Origin: AC-32 sp038237925
GTDB taxonomy: Bacteria; Actinomycetota; Thermoleophilia; Gaiellales; Gaiellaceae
Assembly (NCBI GenBank): GCA_038237925.1
Contig: JBBRYF010000009.1
Coordinates: 1-64,000, forward strand
Direction: 5' to 3'
DNA length: 64,000 bases
Positions 7,957 through 15,674 of this stretch are shown one piece after another. Within the stretch, counting starts at the first letter, position 1. Each line of letters opens with the position of its first letter. The position numbers and the translations under genes were made by a program. Below the pieces are notes generated by a model, which was given only the letters and a program-made list of their open reading frames with translations, was not told the origin of the DNA and did not search any database.

Positions 7957-8669
7957 GCGGGCAGGCGGACGAGCTCGTCCTCGACGAGGACGAGCTCGTC
8001 TTGCTGCAGCGCGCGCACGGATTCGGCGTCCAGCGCGGCGAGCGGGCGCGGGCCCTCGGCCACGAGTCTGAGCGTCTGCGCCCGCCGCTGCCTGAAGGAG
8101 CCCTCGAACCGGCTCTGCTTGCGGAACGGCTCGAACCGTTGGCCGCGCGAGGAGCACGCTGCCGCGAGCGGGCACTGGCCGCAGCGGGGAACGCGCGCGA
8201 TGCAGACCGTGGCGCCGAGATCCATCAGCGCCTCCGCGCACGTGTGATCGAAATCGTCGCCGGTGCGCTCCTGGATCCGGCGAACGTTGACGTCCACGGG
8301 CAGCACGGGTCGCCCGAGCGCGAACGACGCGACCGCGTCGGCCGTGTAGCGCCCGACGCCCGGGAGCTCGGTGAGGTCGTCGGGCCAGCCGTGCTCCGCG
8401 ACGACCTGCGCCGCCCGGAGGAGGCTGAGCGCCCGCCGGTTGTAGCCGAGCCCCTGCCATTCGCGGATCACGTCGGCAGGTGCGGCGGCGGCAAGCGCTG
8501 CAGCAGAGGGCCAGCGCTCGAGCCACGCCAGCCAGCGCGGCGCAACGCGTGAGGCCTGCGTCTGCTGGAGCATCACCTCCGAGACGAGGATCGCGTAGGG
8601 GTCGCTCGTCTTCCGCCAGGGCAGATCCCGGCCCTCGGCCGCGTACCACGCGAGCAGGCGCTCCTTCAC
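7953..8669 (-). CDS. mutY: MutY-like A/G-specific adenine glycosylase, short form
   Basis: 238 residues: a six-helix HhH-GPD core with catalytic Glu in SEVMLQQTQ, the hairpin LPGVGRYTADAV, catalytic Asp in PVDVNVRR, and a [4Fe-4S] cluster CIARVPRCGQCPLAAAC (C-x6-C-x2-C-x5-C). It removes adenine mispaired with 8-oxoguanine. Typical MutY has about 350 residues with a NUDIX-like domain that recognises 8-oxoG; here only about 65 residues follow the cluster and that domain is absent. The GTG start is supported by TAGACT 9 bases upstream. A related MutY/Nth-type glycosylase with another specificity is possible. Confidence 0.85.
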   Translation of the reverse strand: MKERLLAWYAAEGRDLPWRKTSDPYAILVSEVMLQQTQASRVAPRWLAWLERWPSAAALAAAAPADVIREWQGLGYNRRALSLLRAAQVVAEHGWPDDLTELPGVGRYTADAVASFALGRPVLPVDVNVRRIQERTGDDFDHTCAEALMDLGATVCIARVPRCGQCPLAAACSSRGQRFEPFRKQSRFEGSFRQRRAQTLRLVAEGPRPLAALDAESVRALQQDELVLVEDELVRLPA

Positions 8670-8678
8670 GGCGCGCCG

Positions 8679-8684
8679 AGTCTA
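8679..8684 (-). promoter_or_regulatory. leaderless -10-like hexamer of mutY
   Basis: On the minus strand TAGACT lies 9 bases before the GTG at 8669. Confidence 0.35.
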
Positions 8685-10118
8685 GCCGTCGACCAGGAAG
8701 CCGCTCAGCGGGCCGAGCAGGGACTTCGAGCGGCGGGAGACGCCCGGCAGCAGGCGCAGCTTGTGTGGACTGTGGCCGTCTCGCCGGGCGCGCTCGAGCT
8801 GTTCCTCGGCGTGCGGGCGCCAGCGCTCGTCGATCACGCGGGCCGGGTCGCCGTCGACCTCCGACTGGTCGCATTCGAGGTGCTCGGCCCAGAGCCGCAG
8901 CCGTACGTCGCGCGCCAGAGCGGGATCGTGGGTGACGACGTTCATCTCCGTGTCGTTGAAGAGCGAGTGCTCGTTCAGGTTCGCCGAGCCGATCGTCAGC
9001 CAGCGATCGTCGACGATCCCGATCTTCGCGTGGACGTAGACCGGGCAGGCTTCGGGTCCCGGCTGCCACAGGGTGCACGCAAGAAAGCGACCGGCCCCCG
9101 CGTCAGCGTCGACAAGGACGCCGAGCTGGCCGCGCGTGTCCTCCTCGCCGCTCTTCGCCTTCGACGGCAAGAGCACGACGAGCCTGAAATCGTCGCTCGG
9201 CGGATTGCGCAGCTTGTCCTTGAGCACGGCCACGATCTCGGGAGACCATAGGAACTGGTTCTCGAGGTAGACGAGCCTTTCCGCCGAGCGCAGCGCGCGC
9301 AGGTAGCTCTCGACGATCCGAAAGTCGCCGCGGGGGAGCCGGTCGTAGACGTTGTTCGGAACCGTGCGCACGACCTGGAGCTCGATGCCGCCTTCCTGCT
9401 TGCCTGCGGGCTCCGGTTGCAGCGCCTCACCAGTCACCTCCTGCCAGCGCAGCGCGAAATGGGCGGCGACGTCGGCGGCGGCCGGTCCCTCGACACGTGC
9501 GGTCGCGTCGTGCCAGCCGAGATCCCCGCGCGGTGGGTGCGAGGGCGCGTCTCGCCTGTCACCGCCGGCCAGGGTCAGGTCGATCCCGCCCACGAACGCG
9601 ACGCCGCCGTCGACGATGAGGATCTTCTCGTGGTGGCAGTGCATCGGCCGCTCGCGATCGTCGAGGGCGCACTTGATCCGCGTCCCACGCACGAGTTGCT
9701 CTCGCATCTTGCGCACGTCGCGTCGAGCCGGCCGGAAGAGCGGGAGCGGCGCCCCGGCCCACGCGAGCACGCGCACGTCCGCCCGCGTGGCCGCTTCGGC
9801 GAGGAGGTCGCGCAGCGTCCCGCCTGACGGGAGCTCGAGCTCCGGCGAGAAGTGCCAGCCCGCGAGCCAGACGTGCGAGCGGGCCTCCTCGATCGCGCGC
9901 TCGAGCTCCGGGAGCGCGTTCGCGCCGTCGACGAGCACCTCTATGCGGTTGCCGTCGCACGGCGGCGGGTCGCCTTCGGCCCAGCCGCCGGGCGGTGCGT
10001 CGAGCGAGCCGAGCTGCCCCACGCGGCCCAGTCGCCGGCGGTGGTGGGCGACGACGACGCGTTCGAGCTGCTCGCCGAGAGCCTGGTCGGCGCGTTCGAG
10101 AGTCTTGGCCGGGTCCAC
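8682..10118 (-). CDS. phospholipase D-like/cardiolipin synthase-type protein (two HKD motifs)
   Basis: A 478-residue protein with two PLD repeats: HCHHEKILIVDGG near residue 160-170 and VYVHAKIGIVDDRW near 365, each HxKx4D, the second followed by GSANLNEHS. Such proteins hydrolyse or transfer phosphatidyl groups through a phosphohistidine intermediate. No signal peptide or membrane helix is evident. The frame is open to 10244, but upstream codons overlap the divergent hydrolase and look non-coding, so I use the GTG at 10118. A cardiolipin synthase role is possible; a general phospholipase is equally so. Confidence 0.8.
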   Translation of the reverse strand: MDPAKTLERADQALGEQLERVVVAHHRRRLGRVGQLGSLDAPPGGWAEGDPPPCDGNRIEVLVDGANALPELERAIEEARSHVWLAGWHFSPELELPSGGTLRDLLAEAATRADVRVLAWAGAPLPLFRPARRDVRKMREQLVRGTRIKCALDDRERPMHCHHEKILIVDGGVAFVGGIDLTLAGGDRRDAPSHPPRGDLGWHDATARVEGPAAADVAAHFALRWQEVTGEALQPEPAGKQEGGIELQVVRTVPNNVYDRLPRGDFRIVESYLRALRSAERLVYLENQFLWSPEIVAVLKDKLRNPPSDDFRLVVLLPSKAKSGEEDTRGQLGVLVDADAGAGRFLACTLWQPGPEACPVYVHAKIGIVDDRWLTIGSANLNEHSLFNDTEMNVVTHDPALARDVRLRLWAEHLECDQSEVDGDPARVIDERWRPHAEEQLERARRDGHSPHKLRLLPGVSRRSKSLLGPLSGFLVDG

Positions 10119-10181
10119 GCCGAAGTCATACCTGGCCGGGCGCGGCCGTAAGCAGAGAGGCGCGTAGACTCCGCGGCCGAC

Positions 10182-10937
10182 GTGTGCTTCGAGCTCGATT
10201 CCCAGCCGCCGATCCCGGTCAGCTCGGGAGCGGCCGTCTCGCACGACGACCTCGTGCTCGAGGCCCGGGACGCCAACCGCTTCGGCGCGTTTCTGGCCAC
10301 TCCGGACGCGTCATCCGGCATCGGCGTCGTGATCTTGCCGGATGTCCGCGGCCTCTACCGCTTCTACGAGGAGCTCGCACTGCGCTTCGCCGAGCGCAGC
10401 TACACGGCGTTTGCGATCGACTACTTCGGCCGCACCGCCGGGGTCGAGAAGCGCGATGAAAACTTCGAGTACCGGCCTCACGTCGAGGCTGCGACCGGAG
10501 AGGGCATCCAGGCCGACGTCGCCGCGGCGGTCGAGCGCCTGTGCTCCCTCGGGGCGACCTCGATCTTCACCGTCGGCTTCTGCTTGGGTGGGCGCCAGTC
10601 CTGGCTCTCCGCTGTCGGAGGCCACGGGCTCGCGGGGGCGATCGGCTTCTACGGACGCCCGGGCGTTTCGCAGGACGGCGAGCCTGGGCCTGAGCAGCTG
10701 GCTACGCAGATGGACGCGCCGATCCTCGCCCTCCAGGCCGGCGCCGACGCGCACATCACCGCAGAGGACAACGAGGCGTTCGAGCGCGCGCTCGCCGAGG
10801 CCGGCGTCGAGCACGAGCTCGTCGTCTACGAAGGCGCCCCGCACAGCTTCTTCGACCGCAAGCAGGAGGAGTTCGCGGCGGCCTCAGAGGACGCCTGGGC
10901 GCGCACGCTGGCCTTTCTCGAGAGTCACGCTCGTTGA
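10182..10937 (+). CDS. dienelactone hydrolase family protein
   Basis: The 251-residue alpha/beta-hydrolase has the nucleophile elbow GFCLGG with Cys near residue 131, as in dienelactone hydrolases, an Asp in LQAGADAHIT and a His in APHSFFD, completing a Cys-Asp-His triad. DLH hydrolyses dienelactone in chloroaromatic breakdown, but many homologues act on other lactones or esters. TAGACT lies 11 bases upstream of the GTG. The stop overlaps the TTG of the next gene (TTGA), so the two are coupled. Confidence 0.85.
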   Translation: MCFELDSQPPIPVSSGAAVSHDDLVLEARDANRFGAFLATPDASSGIGVVILPDVRGLYRFYEELALRFAERSYTAFAIDYFGRTAGVEKRDENFEYRPHVEAATGEGIQADVAAAVERLCSLGATSIFTVGFCLGGRQSWLSAVGGHGLAGAIGFYGRPGVSQDGEPGPEQLATQMDAPILALQAGADAHITAEDNEAFERALAEAGVEHELVVYEGAPHSFFDRKQEEFAAASEDAWARTLAFLESHAR

Positions 10938-11401
10938 TCAGAGAGGCCAGGCCCGACGAGGCCGAGACGCTGGCGGCGATCCAGCGCGACGCATCGCTCG
11001 CCGCGTTGGGGCACATCTTTCCGCCCGAGCTCTATCCGTACCCGCTCGAAGCCGTCCAGGAGCGCTGGCAGGACGCGCTCGCGGACGGGGAGATCACGAT
11101 CCTCGTGGCGGACGAGGAAGGCGCGCCGGTCGGCGTCGCCGGTTGCCGGTCCGAGTGGCTCGACGGGCTCTACGTACTGCCGGAATGGTGGAGCCGCGGG
11201 GTCGGCCGCGCCCTGCACGACGACGTGCTCGCCCGGCTCCGCGGGAGTGGGTCGCCGCTCTGCAACCTCTGGGTGCTGGAGCACAACGACCGTGCGCGCC
11301 GCTTCTACGAGCGCCTTGGCTGGGCCGAGAACGGCGACTCGCGCGTGGTGCCATTTCCGCCGAACCCGACCGACCTCGGCTACTCGATCGCCCTCGCGTA
11401 G
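10934..11401 (+). CDS. GNAT family N-acetyltransferase
   Basis: A 155-residue protein with a full GNAT fold: N-terminal IREARPDEAETLAAIQRDA, the core strand WLDGLYVLPEWWSRGVGRAL with the acetyl-CoA loop (WSRGVGRAL), and the C-terminal signature LWVLEHNDRARRFYERLGW. The substrate cannot be deduced. It starts with TTG overlapping the stop of the dienelactone hydrolase. The TAG stop lies within the TAGATT hexamer assigned to the next gene. Confidence 0.88.
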   Translation: MIREARPDEAETLAAIQRDASLAALGHIFPPELYPYPLEAVQERWQDALADGEITILVADEEGAPVGVAGCRSEWLDGLYVLPEWWSRGVGRALHDDVLARLRGSGSPLCNLWVLEHNDRARRFYERLGWAENGDSRVVPFPPNPTDLGYSIALA

Positions 11402-11404
11402 ATT
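11399..11404 (+). promoter_or_regulatory. leaderless -10-like hexamer of the GluRS gene
   Basis: TAGATT lies exactly 7 bases before the ATG at 11412. Confidence 0.45.
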
Positions 11405-11411
11405 CCGCGCC

Positions 11412-12398
11412 ATGAGGCGCGTTCGCTTCGCTCCCAGCCCGACCGGCTCGCTGCACGTCGGCAACGCCCTGAGTGCCGTCGCCAACCGCTCGCTCGGCGA
11501 CTGGATGCTGCTGCGCATCGACGACACCGACCCCGCTCGGAACGTGCCCGGCGGGGAGGAGGAGCTGCTGCGCGACCTCGAGTGGCTCGGGGTCGACCGG
11601 GACGAAGGGCCGGCGCGACAGAGCGAGCGGCGGCAGCGCCACGTCGAGGCGGCCGCGGAGCTCGGCGAGCGCTTCGACGGAATCACGCTCGTGCGCGAGG
11701 ACGGCTCGCCGACCTACCACCTCGCGAGCGTCGTCGACGACCTCGACTTCGGGATCACGCACGTCCTGCGCGGCAACGACCACCGTCCGAACGAGGAGCT
11801 GCACCGGAGGCTCTTCGGGGCGCTGGGAGCGGAGCCGCCCGAGTTCGTACACCACGGCCTGATCCTCGGCGAGGACGGGAAGAAGCTTTCCAAGCGCGCC
11901 GAGGGCGCGACCGTCGCGTCGCTGCGAGAGGCGGGGATCCCGGCCGAGGCGGTCCGCGGCTACCTCGAGGAGCTCAAGATCCCGAAGCACGACGTGCACT
12001 ACGATCTGCCGCGCATCCGGCGCCTCGCGATCGGGGCGATCGGCGCTCTCTGCGACGAAGAGCTCGCGGCGCGGGTCGGTGCCCCGGTTGAGCTGGTACC
12101 GGCCCTGCGCGGCGCGCGCGACCTGAACGAGGCACGCGACTACGCCAAGTCGATCCTGAACCCGGAAACCGCGCGCGTCGACGCGCGCGAGACGCTCGAG
12201 CGGTTCCGGGAGCTGCTCGTGCGCGCCAACGGCAGCGCGGACCCGAAGGAGCTTTTCCGCGAGCTGAAGGCCGTTGGCGGCGACCTGCGCGCCGTGCGGC
12301 TGGCCCTCACGGGGCGCGAACGCGGGCCCGAGCTCTGGACGGTCGTAGCCGCGCTGCCGGCCGACGAGACCCTGCGGAGGATCGATGCGGCTCTATGA
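11412..12398 (+). CDS. compact glutamyl-tRNA synthetase-type protein
   Basis: 328 residues against about 470 for GltX. The class I core is intact: HIGH-type motif SPTGSLHVGNA at residues 8-18, RIDDTD, VLRGNDHRPNEELH and a KMSKS-type KKLSKR near 160. The C terminus keeps the end of the GluRS anticodon-binding region (LRAVRLALTGRERGPEL), but the part between is about 100 residues shorter. It lacks the cysteine zinc site of GluQ-RS (YadB), arguing against that assignment. It overlaps cysS by 14 bases. It probably charges tRNA with glutamate; whether it is the cell's only GluRS cannot be told here. Confidence 0.8.
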   Translation: MRRVRFAPSPTGSLHVGNALSAVANRSLGDWMLLRIDDTDPARNVPGGEEELLRDLEWLGVDRDEGPARQSERRQRHVEAAAELGERFDGITLVREDGSPTYHLASVVDDLDFGITHVLRGNDHRPNEELHRRLFGALGAEPPEFVHHGLILGEDGKKLSKRAEGATVASLREAGIPAEAVRGYLEELKIPKHDVHYDLPRIRRLAIGAIGALCDEELAARVGAPVELVPALRGARDLNEARDYAKSILNPETARVDARETLERFRELLVRANGSADPKELFRELKAVGGDLRAVRLALTGRERGPELWTVVAALPADETLRRIDAAL

Positions 12399-13674
12399 CA
12401 CCGCGACCAGGCAGCTCCAAGAGCTGCCGTCGCCGCCCGGGCCGGTCCGGATGTACTTCTGCGGACCGACGGTCTACCAGCGGATCCACATCGGCAACGC
12501 GCGCCCGTTCGTCATCTCGATGTGGCTCAAGCGCTGGCTCGAGCGTGGCGGCTACGACGTCACGCTCGTCGAGAACATCACCGACATCAACGACAAGATC
12601 TACTTGGCCGCACCCGGCGCGAGCGCGAAGCTCGCAGCGGATGCGAGCGGCTGGTACGTCGAGGACACCGGCGACCTCGGCCTCGGCCGGCCCGATGTCG
12701 AGCCGAAGGCGACCGAGAGTGTTCTGCCGATCGTCGAGATGATCGAGCAACTGGTCTCCTCGGGCCACGCGTACCCGGCGGGTGGCGACGTCTACTTCCG
12801 CGTCGCGAGCTTTCCCGACTACGGGAAGCTCTCCGGCCGGCACGGCGACGAGGAGGCGACGCGCAACCCGTCCGAGGAGGACGAGGCCGGCGAGCTGAAG
12901 GAGGACCCGCGCGACTTCGCCCTCTGGAAGGCACACAAGGAGGGCGAGGACACGAAGTGGGACTCCCCCTGGGGCCCCGGCCGTCCGGGCTGGCACATCG
13001 AATGCTCGGCGATGGCCGAGGCGCACCTCGGGCCCGTGTTCGAGATCCACGGTGGCGGGCTCGACCTGGTCTTTCCGCATCACGAGAACGAGGTGGCGCA
13101 GTCACGCGCGCTCGGCCACGAGTTCGCGCGGCTCTGGATGCACAACGGGATGCTGCGGCTCTCCGGCGAGAAGATGTCGAAGTCGCTCGGCAACATCGTC
13201 TCGTTGCGCGAGGCGCTGGACGAGTGGGGCCGGGAGACGCTCCTCGTCTACTTCCTCGGCGCGCACTGGCGTAAGCCGATGGACTACTCGGACGATGTGC
13301 TGAAGCAAGCTGCCGCCACCGCGGAGGGCTTCCGCAACGTCTTTCGAGGTGAGCCGGAGGCCGGCGGCGACTGGCATGACTTCGAGGCCGCCCTCGACGA
13401 CGACTTCAACACGCCCGAAGCACTTGCCGTGACGCACGGCTGGCGCGACCACGAGTTGCTGCGCCGGGCGCTCGAGGTGTTCGGGCTCGAGTCGCTCGCG
13501 AAGGGGCGAGCTGCGCCCGCCGAGCTCGAGCTGCTCGCGCAAGCACGCGCGGAGGCCCGCGCCCGGAAGGACTTCGGCGAGAGCGATCGCCTGCGCGACG
13601 AGATCGCCGCGGCCGGGTGGGAGGTCCGCGACGTGGGCGCGGAGCCGGGCTTCCAGCTCGTCCCGAAGCGGTGA
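12385..13674 (+). CDS. cysS: cysteinyl-tRNA synthetase
   Basis: The 429-residue class I synthetase has FCGPTVY and HIGNARPF (HIGH motif with the zinc Cys at residue 26), WHIECSAM supplying the second zinc Cys, the HGGGLDLVFPHHENE zinc/active-site block, and EKMSKSLGN (KMSKS). The C-terminal DALR/anticodon part is short. It charges tRNA-Cys. The start lies within the 3' end of the GluRS gene and the stop overlaps the methyltransferase start (GTGA), so this is one translation-related operon. The paralogue MshC is excluded because the length, fold order and KMSKS are those of CysS. Confidence 0.93.
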   Translation: MRLYDTATRQLQELPSPPGPVRMYFCGPTVYQRIHIGNARPFVISMWLKRWLERGGYDVTLVENITDINDKIYLAAPGASAKLAADASGWYVEDTGDLGLGRPDVEPKATESVLPIVEMIEQLVSSGHAYPAGGDVYFRVASFPDYGKLSGRHGDEEATRNPSEEDEAGELKEDPRDFALWKAHKEGEDTKWDSPWGPGRPGWHIECSAMAEAHLGPVFEIHGGGLDLVFPHHENEVAQSRALGHEFARLWMHNGMLRLSGEKMSKSLGNIVSLREALDEWGRETLLVYFLGAHWRKPMDYSDDVLKQAAATAEGFRNVFRGEPEAGGDWHDFEAALDDDFNTPEALAVTHGWRDHELLRRALEVFGLESLAKGRAAPAELELLAQARAEARARKDFGESDRLRDEIAAAGWEVRDVGAEPGFQLVPKR

Positions 13675-14375
13675 CCTCCGAGCTTCTCTACGGTCGCCGG
13701 CCGGTGCGCGAGGCGCTGCGCGGCCGTCGCCAGGTGCTCGAGCTCCTCGCGACCGAGCGGGCGCTGAAGGCGGAGCCATGGCTGGGCGATTCCGGCGTGC
13801 GCGTCCAGGTGAAGCCCGAGCGGGAGCTGACCGCGGAGGCCAGGACGCAGGACCACCAGGGCGTGGTCGCCCGCGTCGAGCCCTTCCGCTACTCCGATGC
13901 GCACGAGCTCGCGGCCGGCCCCGCGCCGCTGCTCGCCGTGCTCGACTCCGTGACCGATCCGCGCAACCTCGGCGCCGTGATCCGGAGTGCGGAGGGCGCA
14001 GGCGCCGACGGGGTCGTGCTGCCGGCGCACAACTCGGCGCGGATTACACCCTCCGTCGCGCGTGCGTCGGCAGGCGCAGTCGAGCACGTGCGCGTGGCGG
14101 TGGTGAAGAACCTCGCTCGCTACCTCGGCGAGATCAAGGAACCACACCTCTGGATCTGGGCCGCGGCCGGCGACGCGGAGAATTCGATGTGGCAAGCGGA
14201 CCTGAGCGGCGGCGCAGTGTTCGTGCTCGGCGCCGAAGGCAAGGGCCTGCGCCCGCTCGTGCGCCGCACCTGCGACGACGCCGTGTCGATCCCTCTGTAC
14301 GGCGGCGTCGAGTCCCTCAACGTCAGCGTCGCCGCCGCGCTGCTGCTCTACGAGGCGAGGCGGCAGCGTGGCTGA
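13671..14375 (+). CDS. TrmH/SpoU-family RNA 2'-O-methyltransferase (RlmB-like)
   Basis: 234 residues. The N-terminal substrate-binding domain begins LYGRRPVREAL. The SPOUT catalytic domain has the three motifs DSVTDPRNLGAVIRSAEGAG, FVLGAEGKGLRPLV and SIPLYGGVESLNVSVAAALLLYE, which form the knotted AdoMet site. It resembles RlmB, which methylates G2251 of 23S rRNA, but the target is inferred. The GTG start overlaps the cysS stop. The cysS-rlmB-NYN order is common in Gram-positive bacteria. Confidence 0.9.
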   Translation: MTSELLYGRRPVREALRGRRQVLELLATERALKAEPWLGDSGVRVQVKPERELTAEARTQDHQGVVARVEPFRYSDAHELAAGPAPLLAVLDSVTDPRNLGAVIRSAEGAGADGVVLPAHNSARITPSVARASAGAVEHVRVAVVKNLARYLGEIKEPHLWIWAAAGDAENSMWQADLSGGAVFVLGAEGKGLRPLVRRTCDDAVSIPLYGGVESLNVSVAAALLLYEARRQRG

Positions 14376-14808
14376 GCCGACGCTCTATCTGTTCGACGGC
14401 TACAACCTGCTGCACGCCGGCGCGTTCGAGGACCCACGCGAGCTGGCCGACCGGCTGGCGAGCTTCGTCGCGCTGCACGGCGCCCGCGGGATCGTCGTCT
14501 TCGACGGCCACGGTGCGGACCGCACCCACGGGCCGCTCGAGGTTCGCTACGCCGAGCACGCCGACGCGGTGCTCGAGCGACTTGCGGCCGAGAACCGCGG
14601 CAGCGAGACGGTCTGCCTCGTCTCCTCCGACACGGCGGTCCGCGGAACCTCGGGCCAGGAGGTGCAGAAGCGGAGCTCGGCGAACTTCCTCGCAGTGCTC
14701 GAGGAGCCGCGGCACGAGGAGCCGGGATCATCGCAGCTTCGTGATCGCGTGGACGAAGAGACGCGAAAACGACTAGAACAGTTGCGCCGAGGGCAAGGGT
14801 CCGGTTAA
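14368..14808 (+). CDS. NYN-domain ribonuclease, YacP/Rae1-like
   Basis: A 146-residue protein beginning LYLFDGYNLLHA, the YacP-type NYN (PIN-like) start with the first catalytic Asp. It continues with IVVFDGHGADR and LVSSDTAVRGTSG, giving the acidic residues of the metal site. Bacillus Rae1 is a ribosome-associated mRNA endonuclease, which fits the neighbouring translation genes. It overlaps the methyltransferase by 8 bases. The length is slightly below the family's usual 170, with a short charged tail. Confidence 0.85.
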   Translation: MAEPTLYLFDGYNLLHAGAFEDPRELADRLASFVALHGARGIVVFDGHGADRTHGPLEVRYAEHADAVLERLAAENRGSETVCLVSSDTAVRGTSGQEVQKRSSANFLAVLEEPRHEEPGSSQLRDRVDEETRKRLEQLRRGQGSG

Positions 14809-14828
14809 GTTCACCAATACGCAAGGTC

Positions 14829-14857
14829 TTGTAAACGTGTTGGGTCCTTGCTATCTT
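14829..14857 (+). promoter_or_regulatory. sigma-70-type promoter of the SigH-like gene
   Basis: TTGTAA (14829-14834), a 17-base spacer and TATCTT (14852-14857). It lies just after the NYN gene stop and gives a leader of about 50 bases to the GTG at 14916. Confidence 0.6.
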
Positions 14858-14915
14858 GATCCTCAACCTCAGGGTGAGGCTTCTGCAGCTCACCGCCCAC
14901 GAACGAGGGGGAGCC

Positions 14916-15578
14916 GTGCCCGCTCGTACCGCGCAGTCCGTTCAGTCGCCGCAGAAACTCCAGCGCGAGCTAGCCGATCTACAGCTCGTGATGCGAGCCC
15001 GCAACGGCGACCAGAAGGCACTCGACGAGCTGATCCGCCGCTACCAGGGCTTCGTCCGGTTGAAGGCGAGCTCGTATTTCCTCGCCGGCGGCGACTCGGA
15101 GGACCTGATCCAGGAGGGATTGATCGGGCTCTACAAGGCGGTGCGCGACTTCACGCCGGCGCTGTCGTCGTTCCGCAGCTTCGCCGAGCTCTGCGTGACG
15201 CGGCAGATCATCACCGCGATCAAGACCGCAACGCGCTTCAAGCACGCACCGCTGAACACGTACGTCTCGTTCAGCCACACGCCCGCGGGCCAGGAGTCTG
15301 ACGGCGACTGTACCCTCGGCGACGCGCTCCCCGGCCCGTCCGTGGACGACCCGTCGGTGTGCGTGATCTCGACCGAGGAGCTCCAGAGCCTCGTCTTCAC
15401 GCTCGGCAGCGGTCTCTCGTCGCTCGAGGCGGACGCGCTCAAGCTCTACCTGGAGGGCGAATCGTACGAGGAGATGGCCGAGCGCCTAGGCTGCGACACG
15501 AAGACGATCGACAACGCGCTCCAGCGCGTGAAGCGCAAGGTGCTGTCGCACCAACAGTCGCGGCAAGTCCTGCAGTAG
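14916..15578 (+). CDS. RNA polymerase sigma factor, SigH (sigma-30)-type
   Basis: 220 residues. Region 2 is DLQLVMRARNGDQKALDELIRRY to GGDSEDLIQEGLIGLYKAVRDF. A region 4 helix-turn-helix follows (LSSLEADALKLYLEGESYEEMAERLG with KTIDNALQRVKRK). The pattern matches the Bacillus SigH/sporulation-type group, which directs genes of stationary phase or stress. An earlier ATG at 14856 overlaps the promoter's -10, while GTG 14916 has CGAGGGGGA in front, so I use the latter. No anti-sigma factor gene is adjacent. Confidence 0.9.
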   Translation: MPARTAQSVQSPQKLQRELADLQLVMRARNGDQKALDELIRRYQGFVRLKASSYFLAGGDSEDLIQEGLIGLYKAVRDFTPALSSFRSFAELCVTRQIITAIKTATRFKHAPLNTYVSFSHTPAGQESDGDCTLGDALPGPSVDDPSVCVISTEELQSLVFTLGSGLSSLEADALKLYLEGESYEEMAERLGCDTKTIDNALQRVKRKVLSHQQSRQVLQ

Positions 15579-15600
15579 CCCGCGCTACGCTCACGGGAGC

Positions 15601-15674
15601 GCCGGAGTAGCTCAGCTGGTCAGAGCAACCGCCTTGTAAGCGGTAGGTCGTGGGTTCGAATCCCGCCTCCGGCT
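15601..15674 (+). tRNA. tRNA-Thr (anticodon TGT)
   Basis: Acceptor arms GCCGGAG (15601-15607) and CTCCGGC (15667-15673) pair fully and the discriminator is T. The anticodon stem ACCGC/GCGGT encloses CTTGTAA, giving anticodon TGT at 15635-15637 (reads ACA). The T arm is GTGGGTTCGAATCCCGC. CCA is not encoded. It ends next to the convergent glycosyltransferase stop. Confidence 0.97.

Noticed and set aside
11300..12400. T-box leader in front of the tRNA synthetase genes
   Set aside because: The GluRS gene has TAGATT 7 bases before its ATG and lies 10 bases after the previous stop, leaving no room for a leader.
14368..14808. Toxin of a toxin-antitoxin pair (PIN/NYN)
   Set aside because: No antitoxin gene is adjacent; the motif order and the place after the rRNA methyltransferase gene fit YacP/Rae1.
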